From assembly GCA_964019155.1 (NCBI GenBank), contig OZ025243.1:25138944-25202943 (forward strand): a stretch of 64,000 nucleotides of DNA, written 5' to 3'. A model generated the notes under the pieces. The model saw nothing but the letters and a program-made list of their open reading frames with translations. It ran no database searches and had not been told where the DNA came from. The number at the start of each line of letters is the position of its first letter. The first letter of the stretch is position 1. A program made the position numbers and the translations under genes. The stretch is from Osedax fenrisi (Eukaryota > Annelida > Polychaeta > Sabellida > Siboglinidae). This document shows, in pieces, positions 53,770 through 64,000 of this stretch.

Positions 53770-54262
53770 AATTTAATTCTGTCCATCTCATTCCTAATAT
53801 AAATAATACTAGTAATATAACCACTAATCTATTACAACATAAACTTCATTACATACAATCTATTGATAGACCTTTAACAAAATCTGTTTCAATAGTTCAA
53901 AATCTTATTTTTTCTAAATCTCCAAATATGTTTAAAAATCATATAAAATACATTTCACCACTCATTTCACTTAGATCTGCCAGTCTATTCGATTTTACAT
54001 ACATTAAATTATACCACACTTATTGTTAGATCTTTTAGTGTTAGTACACCTAACAATTAGAACTTGCTTCCAATTAATATTAGAACAATGAATAATTATA
54101 ATTCATGTCAATGTAAACAAATTTCTGTTGTCTAGTATTTATATAGTTTTAATTTGAAATTATCTTATATATATATATTTATAGTTTTTTTTCTGCCACT
54201 ATTATACACTTGAGTTTTATAACTATTATTTATTAACAGTGTTAAACTAATCAATCAATCAA
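53770..54262 (+). mobile_element. LINE 3'-end fragment
   Basis: Plus-strand reading gives SKSPNMFKNHIKYISPLISL, RSASLFDF, then (after stops) RSFSVSTPNN, a TAG where Trp is expected, NLLPINIRTM. This is the usual R-x-F-x-V-x-x-P-x-x-W-N-x-L-P end of LINE reverse transcriptases. It ends with ATCAATCAATCAATAA-type tail repeats near 54250. Strongly decayed and 5'-truncated. Confidence 0.65.
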
Positions 54263-55077
54263 TAATTTATGCATAAATAACAGTTTGGAAAATTTATTTC
54301 AATATTAGATGTATTAAATAAAAGTATGTTCTTAGTTAAAAATTATAATCGAATGAAAGAGAATTAGTAATAATGAATATTTTATTATTTATTATTAAAA
54401 TTGATTTTTTTTTTAAATATTCGTATATTCTAAATTCACATATCAAAGACACGACGTACACAATTTCACAGTTATACACAAATTATATATTAAAATATAA
54501 CACATTCTAATAAGAACATTTTAAATTTATTGTTGTAAAAATAGATATGATCATGTATAGTATGTGTAATAATTTCACAAATTGCCTACATGTAATTCTA
54601 CGTTAATTTTTAGAATATCAAACTAATTCATTTTGATACTAATAATGATGTATTCACTCGCATCTAGTTATGAAGTTCATTATGGTGAATTAAACTGTAT
54701 TAATGAGCCTTAACTTGAACTTAGCTTGTTTACATATCTAATGCTTTCATTACATCTGCATAGTATGATATTTACAATTCACATTGGTGTTTTTTTTTAC
54801 TTAAACAAATTTATATCAAGGAATATTGTATATAAATATATACACTAAACAATAATCAAACGTAAATAATACCTAAGTGATAATTAGCAAGTAAGTTAAT
54901 AACTTAGTATTATAGATATTTATAAAATAAAAACTATAAATAATAATCACAATTAAAAAAAGTTTAAAGCATTTAAAAAATAAAAATGTTCTCATATTTT
55001 ACATCTATACTTACGAACGTCGCATGTCCCTTAAATAAGGGTAAATAGTAATTTAATATCAACTTATCTTTAGTAGT
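54263..55077. other. non-genic AT-rich stretch
   Basis: No gene or repeat recognised. Confidence 0.45.
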
Positions 55078-55812
55078 TATTCAATATATATTAATTAATC
55101 GAAAATTGTAATTCAATATATATTAATTAATCGAAAATAGTAATTCAATATATATTAATTAATCGAAAATTGTAATTCAATATATATTAATTAATCGAAA
55201 ATAGTAATTCAATATATATTAATTAATCGAAAATAGTAATTCAATATATATTAATTAATTAAAAATTGTAATTCAATATATATTAATTAATCGAAAATAG
55301 TAATTCAATATATATTAATTAATCGAAAATTGTAATTCAATATATATAAATTAATCGAAAATAGTAATTCAATATATATTAATTAATCGAAAAATGTAAT
55401 TCAATATATATTAATTAATCGAAAATAGTAATTCAATATATATATATAAATTAATCACAAATAGTAATTCAATATATAAATTAATCGAAAATAGTAATTC
55501 AATATATATTAATTAATCAAAAATTGTAATTCAATATATATTAATTAATTGAAAATAGTAATTCAATATATATTAATTAATCGAAAATAGTAATTCATAA
55601 TATATATAAATTAATCGAAAATAGTAATTCAATATATATTAATTAATCGAAAATTATAATTCAATATATATTAATTAATCGAAAATAGTAATTCAATATA
55701 TATTAATTAATCGAAAATTGTAATTCAATATATATTATAATCGAATATAGTAATTCAATATATATTAATTAATCGAAAATAGTTATTCAATATATATTAA
55801 TTAATCGAAAAT
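55078..55812. repeat. 32-bp satellite array
   Basis: About 23 tandem copies of a 32-bp unit: AATTCAATATATATTAATTA, then ATCGAAAATAGT. Neighbouring units tend to alternate between AATAGT and AATTGT, suggesting a higher-order pair of units. A few units have TATA insertions or a TTAA to TAAA change. Confidence 0.95.
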
Positions 55813-57148
55813 TTATTTATATTTTATTAAACAAATATATAGTCGAAAATATAAAGTATAAATATTTGCTTGGGATAATAACATACATTATTATAAAGAG
55901 TTATAATTTAATATTTATTAACTAATAGATAATATTAATTCTATAAATATTTATTAATCACAACATTTGAGATACTACTTTTTACTACTTGAAAATTGTC
56001 GAGATCCTAAATATGCTAAAAATTAAATGACTATTTATAATTGTTATTAAGGGTGTGCCTATTTTTAATTGTAATAGATAGATGAAAATGAGTCTATCTA
56101 AACTTGTACTTATTAAATTAATAAAAATTAGTATTCAAATATATTAGCACTCTAACTACGCATTTTATTCAAAATAAAAGGAGATATTAGACTTTTTTAA
56201 ATAAATTATGTAAAATTTTGTTTTTAATATTTAATTGAACTACATAAATAAATAAATAATTAAATTAAAAAAATGAAGTTTCTCTAGATAATATACATTT
56301 ATATATTTAAAATATAGTGGAAACAAAATTTAAATATTTAAAATTAAAACGAGAGTAGTACTTTCAATTTTTAGATTTTGAAAAACATGAAACTTAGAAA
56401 TAATAGTTTAAAGGATACATAATGATAAATTATATATTTATACATATTATATATAACATAAATATTATTTTTATATTCACTTCAATATTATGATGAAATT
56501 AAACTCGAATATTTAATTACAAACACATTTTAGGTATAATTTAAGATATATACATGTTTTATTAGTTATGTATGATTACATATTAATTTTAACTATTTAT
56601 TAATATTTATAATTAACAATAGATATCTAGTTTCTCGAGTCTACATATATTAATTTATATTATCATTATATATTAAATAAAATATCAAGTTTAATTATAT
56701 TAAAATACAAATACATAAATATACTCATTAAAATATTAATATGCTCCATTATGATATTTAAAGTCCAAGATATTTAGAATTATAAAATTAGATATTTAAA
56801 TTATAAAATATTTAGTAACGATTATTTTTGTTATAATGATAATTTTTTTCATTATGTGCTTTTTTCTCTACTGCTACATCTAATCTCTACACATACACAT
56901 ACACACACACATACACATACATATACACACACACACACAATAAATTACCCCCTTCTATTAGAAATAAAAATCTAATAATTAAGGTAATACTTTTAAAAAG
57001 AAATTAAAATAATTTCTTATCGCCAAATATTGATGTTCGTTTCGCATCGTAATATTATCGTGCGAATTATATACATTCGCTATTTGTATCTATATGTGAT
57101 ATATATTGTTCGATACACATTATAGAATTATTATTATTAATGATGTGT
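55813..57148. other. non-genic AT-rich stretch
   Basis: Includes a CA-rich microsatellite at about 56895-56939. Nothing coding is seen. Confidence 0.5.
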
Positions 57149-57349
57149 TTAAATAAATACTTTCAATAACAACAACAACAACACAAAAACTACGACATAA
57201 CCGACCAAAAGAGCTGTTCTAATGTTGTCAATAGTGGTGGTCAGTTCTTGTTTGTTGAGCTCCACAGTGACCTCGCGTCCATTAGTGGTCAGTTTTAGGT
57301 GCACGTAGTGGGAGCAGTCTGTCCGGTCTCCTTTTGATGCCAGACATTT
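57149..57349 (-). CDS. exon of an unidentified gene (COMM-domain-like)
   Basis: Exon-like segment with coding composition. A pyrimidine-rich acceptor (CAACCCCCACAG) precedes 57349, and the frame runs 66 codons to a TAA at 57149. It begins KCLASKGDRTDCSHY, continues VHLKLTTNGREVTVELNKQE and LTTTIDNIRTALL, then a hydrophobic tail (GYVVVFVLLLLLL). The tail may be intronic: a GTCGGT donor after the ALL codons (exon 57349-57206, 144 bp, phase 0 to 0) would fit the donor style of the other genes. The two-strand-then-helix pattern ending in ELxxxIxxI resembles the COMM domain C-terminus, but I cannot confirm it. Upstream exons were not found; a hAT element lies 490 bp upstream. Confidence 0.45.
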   Translation of the reverse strand, partial: KCLASKGDRTDCSHYVHLKLTTNGREVTVELNKQELTTTIDNIRTALLVGYVVVFVLLLLLLKVFI

Positions 57350-57840
57350 CTGTGGGGGTTGGTGGGGTGTGATAGTAATATCTGTGGGGGTGGTGGTGCT
57401 ATATAATATGTAGTGGATGTGTTATAATAATAATAATAATATAGTTTATTAGGTAAACAAAAAAACTAATGTAATATGTATCCTGTTATTAGTTAATATG
57501 TAGACGGGGTTGTGAGAGTGTTATGTAAAGTAGATGTGATATATACTGAGAATGATATTGTATTATGTAATATGGGGGGTGTTGTGTTATAATATAGTAA
57601 TGTATACTATGTAACATAGTAGTGGGATGACAAGGGGTGCAGCTTCCTGACAAGAGATATACAATCTATGTTAACATTTTAATTACTGGTTGACCTAGAT
57701 ATAAAATATTAATTGGATAGTTATAAATTAAATTTATATATTTATTATATTATTTGTTTAAGATTCACTTATTATAGATTATATAATATATTATATATTT
57801 ATAAATAACGAATTATCACATATATATATATATATATATA
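57350..57840. other. intron or intergenic sequence
   Basis: Contains a GTGGGGGTTGG-type repeat at 57351-57395 and an AAT run at 57427-57442; ends in (TA)n at 57821-57840, where the hAT element sits. Confidence 0.5.
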
Positions 57841-60320
57841 GGGGCGTCGGAACGATATTTTTTATGGGGGGGGCTATTTATTTCTATTTTAAATTATATA
57901 TCCTATTATTTATTACTAATATAATTACTAACTATATCTTATTAATATCGTATACCTCTTTAGTCTATGTTAACCCTTTAATATATGCAATTAATGATAT
58001 TTAATTGTTATAATATTAAGTAGGAATATATTAGAAAATAAATAATAAACATTACATAATTTATTATTATATAAATATAGATTTTTATTTATAAATATAC
58101 CCATCTAAATTGTGTGAATTATTTTTTGATTGATATTTGCCAATACTAATGCATTGAATCTACTATCTAGCATAGTAGACCGTAACAACGTATTTATTAT
58201 TCGTAGCTTACTAAATCCACGCTAACATGACAGAACCTGAGGGACAAACCAATACAATTTATCAAATCTATTTTGTCCGAAAATATTTTTTGAATTTTAG
58301 GAGATTGTTCAATCATATATATGTTTATCCTCTTCAGATGGTATTGAACTTATTTATTGATTTGAACATATGGAAATTCGATTTTTCAATCGTTAATTCT
58401 TTATATATTTTTAAATAACATCTGTTTAGTGTAGTAAATTAATAGGATTAATAAGATTAATCTAAAAAAACAAACCTTTTTTTCATGAATTAAATTATTT
58501 GTAATAATGATTACTTTAATTTATAAGAATGTATAAATAATGTTTTCTTAGTATAAAATTATGTTTTAATTTTCATCATTATGGAATCAAACAACTCAGT
58601 ATATTTTATTCTGTAAATATTATTGATAAAGTATATTAACATATTAACTGATCATATCTAATCACATTATTATATTAACATAACATTAATAATGTTATAT
58701 TATTTTATCTAGATGAGGTATCTTACATAGTCTTTTGAACTTTCATTACTATTCATTTCATACATATTTATAATAATTTATATGAATTTTATAAAATGTT
58801 TATATAATATGTTTATAAAAGTATGTTATTAGCCTTGAATCTATATAAAAACTTGTATATATAAAATACTTTTGTTTCTATATCTTCAATGAATGTGTGC
58901 AAATTATTTCTATCATTATTAAATTTAATTAGAATCATCTTTATTATTATCTGATCCTTTATTTACTGAATATTTAATTAATATACAGAAGGATATTCAG
59001 AAGCTATACGTAGCTTATATTAAGAATATCCTTATAACAACAATATTAAATATTTAATATATAATAATAATTATGAAATAAGAAAATGTAATAACAAAAA
59101 TGGTGTAATACAAGATATTTATATCGAATATACATATTAATAATAATAATAATAAATAATAATAATAATAATATAATAATGTTTATTATAATACATTTAT
59201 GTTTATTTATTATTGATTTTTATTATAATTATAATCATATATTCTTTCAAGTATATTTTTTATAAATGTTACCTTCAATAGTATTTGTTGATATCATGAA
59301 AGCTTTCACCTTCATATCCAAGCTTTCAAATATCAAACTTTAAATATTCATAGAAAAAATATTTGACTTATTCATATTTTTTAATAATAAATTTGCAATA
59401 TATTTGTGGTCATTGGTAATATAATCTAATTCTTTATATTATTTCAGTGCATAGATTATATAACTATATTGATCTAATGTTGTTTTAATACATGCTTTTC
59501 CAGTCTATCTTGTTAGGCATAATGGTTTCAATATATTTGCTTTGTTATTATTAGTATTATATACAATCCGGAATTTGATCGTTTGTCATATAATAATCCC
59601 AAATCATGAACCACTCTCAAGGCTTTTCTTATATTTATATTATTATCTAATGAATATGCTATTAAGTTTATGCGATGAGCTCCACATTGTGTATAAAAAT
59701 GTAATGGCTGTCTATTCATTATTATAGTCTTTACACTATTATATTGACCATACATATTAGCTGCACCGTCATATGACTATCCTCTTAATTTAGAAATATG
59801 CAAGTTAAGATGTTAAAGTTCAGATAACATTACATTTTCTATATTTAAGTTGTATCCTCAGTCATATTGCATATGCATATTTCTTTAATTTATAGTTTTT
59901 ATGTCAAATATCGAACCACCAAAATGTCCTGCTCACTTCCGGATATATATTGAATTCCATCACTTTGAATTGAGAATCTTCCATTAATATCTTATAATAA
60001 AATATTTAATAATTCAGATTTATATAGATGAATAATTTCATTCTTAATATCGCCAGATAACAAGTATCTCTCAGAGATTCTCTCATGAATATTATCATAT
60101 TTCATGGATGAGGGGGGGGCAAATGATACTTAGCCCCCCCCCCATATGTTTGGTAACATTCTTTAGAAAAAAATTTTATTAACAAAGACAATATAATAGA
60201 TTTAATATATATACAATTTATTAATACACATTTCATGGGGGGGGCAAAACATACTTAGCCCCCCCCATATTTCTGAATGGGGGGGTCCGATACCCCCCGC
60301 CCCCCCTGTTCCGACGCCCC
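57841..60320 (-). mobile_element. hAT transposon (DUF4371 type), decayed
   Basis: Perfect 13-bp TIRs GGGGCGTCGGAAC and GTTCCGACGCCCC bound 2480 bp. Both flanks are TATATATA, consistent with an 8-bp duplication but not provable in (TA)n. The transposase reads on the minus strand in pieces: MKYDNIHERISERYLLSGDI (near 60100), FSIQSDGIQYISGSEQD, a stop replacing Gln in RG-SYDGAANMYGQY (about 59770), CGAHRINLIAYSLD (about 59690), and the hATC dimerisation motif GFSKLRIINTLLRSTMLDSR (about 58220-58160). Several stops mean it is inactive. Poly-G/poly-C stretches form hairpins inside the right terminus (60110-60145 and 60236-60305). Confidence 0.85.
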
Positions 60321-60453
60321 TATATATATATATATATATATATATAATTATATATATTTAATGTATAATAATAATTTATAATATATTATATATTTTCAGT
60401 AGAAATTCATAAGTTCAACTATCAATTTAAAACATATATAATATTAAATTACA

Positions 60454-60485
<32 letters not shown>

Positions 60486-61112
60486 TGTTTGTTTGTATCC
60501 GTTTACACATTTTTCTATATAATATTGTATTTAAGTATCTAATATTTATATATACGTAAAAAATATATACAATTATAATATTATACAAAAATATTTTGTA
60601 TGCATCTATTTGTATTATTTGGGTTGTATATTTAAATATGGAAGTTATATAACATTTTGTATTAGATTCAATTGTAATATTAAATATATTATGATATATA
60701 TATAATTATAATTATTATACAAATTAAGAAAATATAATATAAATAACTAAACATGACAAATGTTCAAGTGTACCATATTTTATTCTCAATCTCTATTTAA
60801 AATGAACATTATCTTTCCAAACAAGATATTTAATATATAATAGAAAATATATGTATAAAATAAACAAAAGTGATACATACACAATAGAATCTATGCTGAT
60901 ATATTATTAATTTACTCTTTACATTCAATAAATAATGACATATATTACTTTCAGATAGAATTGTACATGAATGATATAATGATACCATAGAAAATGTCAT
61001 TAAAGAATTCAGATATATTTATTGAATTGAAGGAGAAGGAATGTAAACAACAATATTTACACCTGGAATAACACTTAAATAAACAGAAAAATAGTTGATG
61101 AAGTTGATTTAG

Positions 61113-61144
<32 letters not shown>

Positions 61145-61190
61145 GAATCACATCTAGTGCTTGTGAAATATTCTTAATAACAAAACAACA
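60321..61190. other. non-genic AT-rich stretch
   Basis: (TA)n at 60322-60345 and 60457-60481, GTTT repeats at 60483-60496, AAT repeats at 61114-61142. No gene is recognised. Confidence 0.5.
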
Positions 61191-61334
61191 TTAGAGATGG
61201 ATATGTTTTGAATGTATACTACTCAGCGTAGATATATTATGATCAGGAGATATCTGCAGAGGCTGTGAAGATACTTCAGAGGCTGTGCTGGTACTTAATG
61301 AAGGAGCAGTATCAGATGTTGATTGAGCAGATCT
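61191..61334 (-). pseudogene. Ser/Thr-rich exon-like frame
   Basis: A minus frame of 47 codons, opened by a TAA and closed by a TAA, rich in Ser, Thr, Ala and Gln (SAQSTSDTAPSLSTSTASEV and so on). It resembles low-complexity N-terminal linkers of hAT transposases and many nuclear proteins. An ACAACAG acceptor lies 17 bp upstream, but an in-frame stop separates it from the open part. Family unknown. Confidence 0.25.
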
Positions 61335-61820
61335 TTATGTTGATCCTGTTGTAAAAATGATTAATTATTATATATTTATTTTATAATAATATTTACTATT
61401 AAAATATATATAATATATAATTTTATAAGTATATATATATATATCGCAATTTCAATTTCAATTATTAACTATAATTATGATTATTTAATTTTGTTAAATT
61501 TAAATAATTATGTAATATTAATGTATTTATATATAATATATGTGAATATGATTAATATATATAATTTAATAGTGAACTAATCCATACGATATTGTATTAC
61601 ATATACAACTTGTTTTTTTGTTGAATATTTCTGTATTAACCTTCCGTTGCCAATTTTAAGTGAAGGATTTCTGACAGACAGACCTTACCTTTGGAACAGA
61701 AACTTTTGTAAGTCTTATAATATATAATAATAGTTATAAAAGATATTACTATATATATTTATATATTATTAGTATACAAATATATTAATAATATGATATT
61801 TAATTACCAGAATACAATTG

Positions 61821-61857
<37 letters not shown>

Positions 61858-62492
61858 GAGTAATAGAAGAATAGCTAATATACACAACTTATAGGAGCTT
61901 GTATGTCTAAATCTGAAAAAAAACTTTCTATAATAAAAGTCCGGTCAGAATTCCAAAAATAAAAACGTTATAAATATCCAACATTAATATAATCTTAAGG
62001 ATTCGTATTTTCAAAGCAACAATAATAACATGCATATCTAAGGAAGTAAGGCAGTAGTAAGGCCTGCAACATCAACACGACCACAATGAGTTTATGAAGC
62101 AAATATGTCACTTGTATCAATTTACGTGAAACAAATTTTAATGCTAAATAGTTTGAAATATATGTAACAATACTATAGTTTTAAATAATTTCAATAGCGA
62201 ATTGTCAAAGTATTGTTACATACTACTTTAGAATATTACAGAATATGTATAATTTTACATTGAAAATGGATCTATTGATTTATTATCTTTATCGAATATG
62301 GCTGTATATTTTAAGAAAATTGGTTCTAATTATAAAATGATATATTCTTAAAATAAACACTATAAATTAAATATTTATTGTATTCAAAAATTTACATAAC
62401 TTTATAATTTAACGTATATTACATATATAACATTTATAATAGTAATATATTTTTCAAATTGACATGTAAACAAATATAAACTAAAAATAGAA
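61335..62492. other. non-genic stretch
   Basis: AT-rich. A strong GTAAGG donor-like site on the minus strand at about 61690 has no identifiable exon with it. Confidence 0.4.
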
Positions 62493-62645
62493 TTACAATA
62501 AATAGTTATCAGTACAGGTGTCGCAATTTTTCATTAATTTCACAAATTCATTAGAGTGACATATCTTTCCTTCGGAAAATTGTTGACGACAATTTCTAAA
62601 CGGATTGACGAATGTTTCATATCTATGCTCATTGAAACAACATAA
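62493..62645 (-). pseudogene. ShK-like cysteine-rich exon remnant
   Basis: A minus frame of 50 codons ending in TAA. After a Cys-Cys pair near the start, Cys residues follow the spacing C-x9-C-x11-C-x2-C with an N-x2-F-x3-M segment before the last two. This resembles the C-terminal half of ShK/SXC domains, which occur in many secreted enzymes as well as in venom peptides. The expected N-terminal Cys-x-Asp part is not clear. An in-frame TAA directly precedes the frame and no acceptor gives entry to it, so it is broken or a coincidence. Confidence 0.3.
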
Positions 62646-64000
62646 TTACTTCTGATGACACTTCCTTAAAACTAACTACTTATTCAATTCTAAATACCTT
62701 ATATTACATATCTCTAAACTTTATGTACCAAAATAAACAACAATATATATATATATAATAATAATAATCAGATTGGTTCCTCATAATAAACGAGAGTGGA
62801 AAGGAAAGGAAAAAAACAAACATATTAATAAAAGTAACAATAGAGTAAAATTAAATTAAAAATTTCAAAAGAAAAGTAAAATATAAAGTAAAATTTAAAA
62901 TAGTTATAATATGAATTAAATATATAATTAAAAATAAAAATAAATGATGTATATATATGATTAGTTGGCTATATACTCCACCCTTAACACGTTACACTAC
63001 GCAAACTCCCAAAAAGATAAACTATCGAATATAATTCTTTACAATTGACTACGTTATTTTAAGAGATCGCTAAGAAAAGTATAAAGTTAGTTGGTCAACG
63101 TGGCCTAAGACACGGAGAGATTGTATTGCAAACCTGTTCTATGTGATCCATACTCTTGATATAGAAATAGAGAAAGATAGGTTAAAATACATGACTGCAA
63201 ATTAATACGGAATAGATGACGAGGACATTAAGAGTGTTAAAAAGTTTAACTTTGAAGGGCGGAGGAAATGTGCGATAAGAATCGAGTGAGAATACGCTGA
63301 AAGTGGTTAAATATGAATAATATATATATGTATATATTTATTCTATATTAGATGAATAGTAAAGTAATCTGGGACCGCTCTCAAAGAAATTCGGAATGAC
63401 TAAATAATAGATTTATTTTATTTTAATAAATGTAATATTTTAACATTGTAAAATTATATAAAATATTATTTCTCTTTATAATACAGATAGATGTGAAACC
63501 TACCTATACAATTGAAGTAAATACACGAGGGTGAACTTATTAAGGTATTATTTAAAATACACACGAAATAAATATTAAATATTAACTGAAATAGATATTG
63601 AATGAAGACTTATTGAATACTATATAATATATAATAATGCTAAGCCTCGTTCAATTAAGAATAGCTATAACAAAATATTAATGTTATATGTTTGAGTAAA
63701 TCATATTTTCATATTTAAATAATTGTTAACGGGGGGATGATCGTAGTGTTTACATATAAAAGATAGGCAAAATGGGTATACCAATTACAGATATAAAGTT
63801 ATAAAATACTCTTTTTTTTTTACTAAATAGATAAAATTCAAACTTATATATCTGCTATGACAGGTAATTGATTATAAAAATGTAATTTAACATTATTTTT
63901 CCTGATAACAGATTTTGGTTTTTTTACAAGTGTATCAAATCAATATATTTATATTTTCAAAAGTTCCAATATATTATGTATAAATATATTATGTATGAAC
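62646..64000. other. non-genic stretch at the right edge
   Basis: Somewhat higher complexity at 62960-63310 without a coherent frame on either strand; AT-rich elsewhere. No RNA gene is recognised. Confidence 0.45.

Noticed and set aside
55078..55812. CRISPR-like array
   Set aside because: Units are contiguous 32-bp copies with no unique spacers, in an animal genome.
59542..59727. Plus-strand 61-codon frame
   Set aside because: Antisense shadow of the hAT transposase fragment.

Overview
This is an AT-rich eukaryotic, almost certainly animal (invertebrate), nuclear window. The real genes are split by spliceosomal introns. Most open frames are accidental readings of (TA)n and other simple repeats, and non-LTR retrotransposons, tRNA-derived SINEs, hAT and TA-target inverted-repeat elements fill much of the rest. 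Exons are visibly GC-richer than their surroundings. I cannot name the phylum from sequence alone.

Three complete protein-coding genes could be rebuilt by hand from homology and splice phase. (1) 22761-32121, minus strand: a 12-exon, 482-residue peptidase S28 gene (lysosomal Pro-X carboxypeptidase / DPP2 family) with signal peptide and complete Ser-Asp-His triad. (2) 41084-43145, minus, and (3) 48717-51152, plus: two five-exon, 302-residue copies of a PGAM5-type phosphatase. They lie head to head as arms of a large inverted duplication with a spacer of about 4.4 kb, and their proteins differ at four residues. A further exon at 57149-57349 (minus) belongs to an unidentified gene.

Layout. 1-199 minisatellite. 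2.8-10.9 kb: a pogo-like MITE, a LINE remnant, half of a TIR element, a long degenerate LINE ('family A') and another TIR element. 12.3-20 kb: nested transposons (LINE B inside LINE A; a TIR element inside a LINE D 3'UTR). 22.7-32.1 kb: the S28 gene. 33.5-37 kb: TIR element, SINE. 37.9-40.25 kb: a nearly intact LINE D reverse transcriptase with one frameshift. 41.06-51.17 kb: the PGAM5 inverted duplication, whose spacer holds a 200-bp CT tract, one and a half TIR elements and a LINE fragment. 53.8-64 kb: LINE 3' end, a 32-bp satellite, the lone exon, a decayed hAT element of 2.48 kb and two weak exon-like remnants.

The most unusual observations are these. All 15 inferred introns of the two gene families carry a pyrimidine at donor position +3 (consensus GTTAGT rather than GTRAGT). 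Two tandem-repeat arrays in the S28 gene straddle 3' splice acceptors and so multiply them, one copying the exon with the catalytic His. The PGAM5 copies have a very basic N-terminal exon in place of the usual membrane anchor. Two related TIR-element families carry a short word at eight sites in the same layout, and the word differs between families at all eight sites together.
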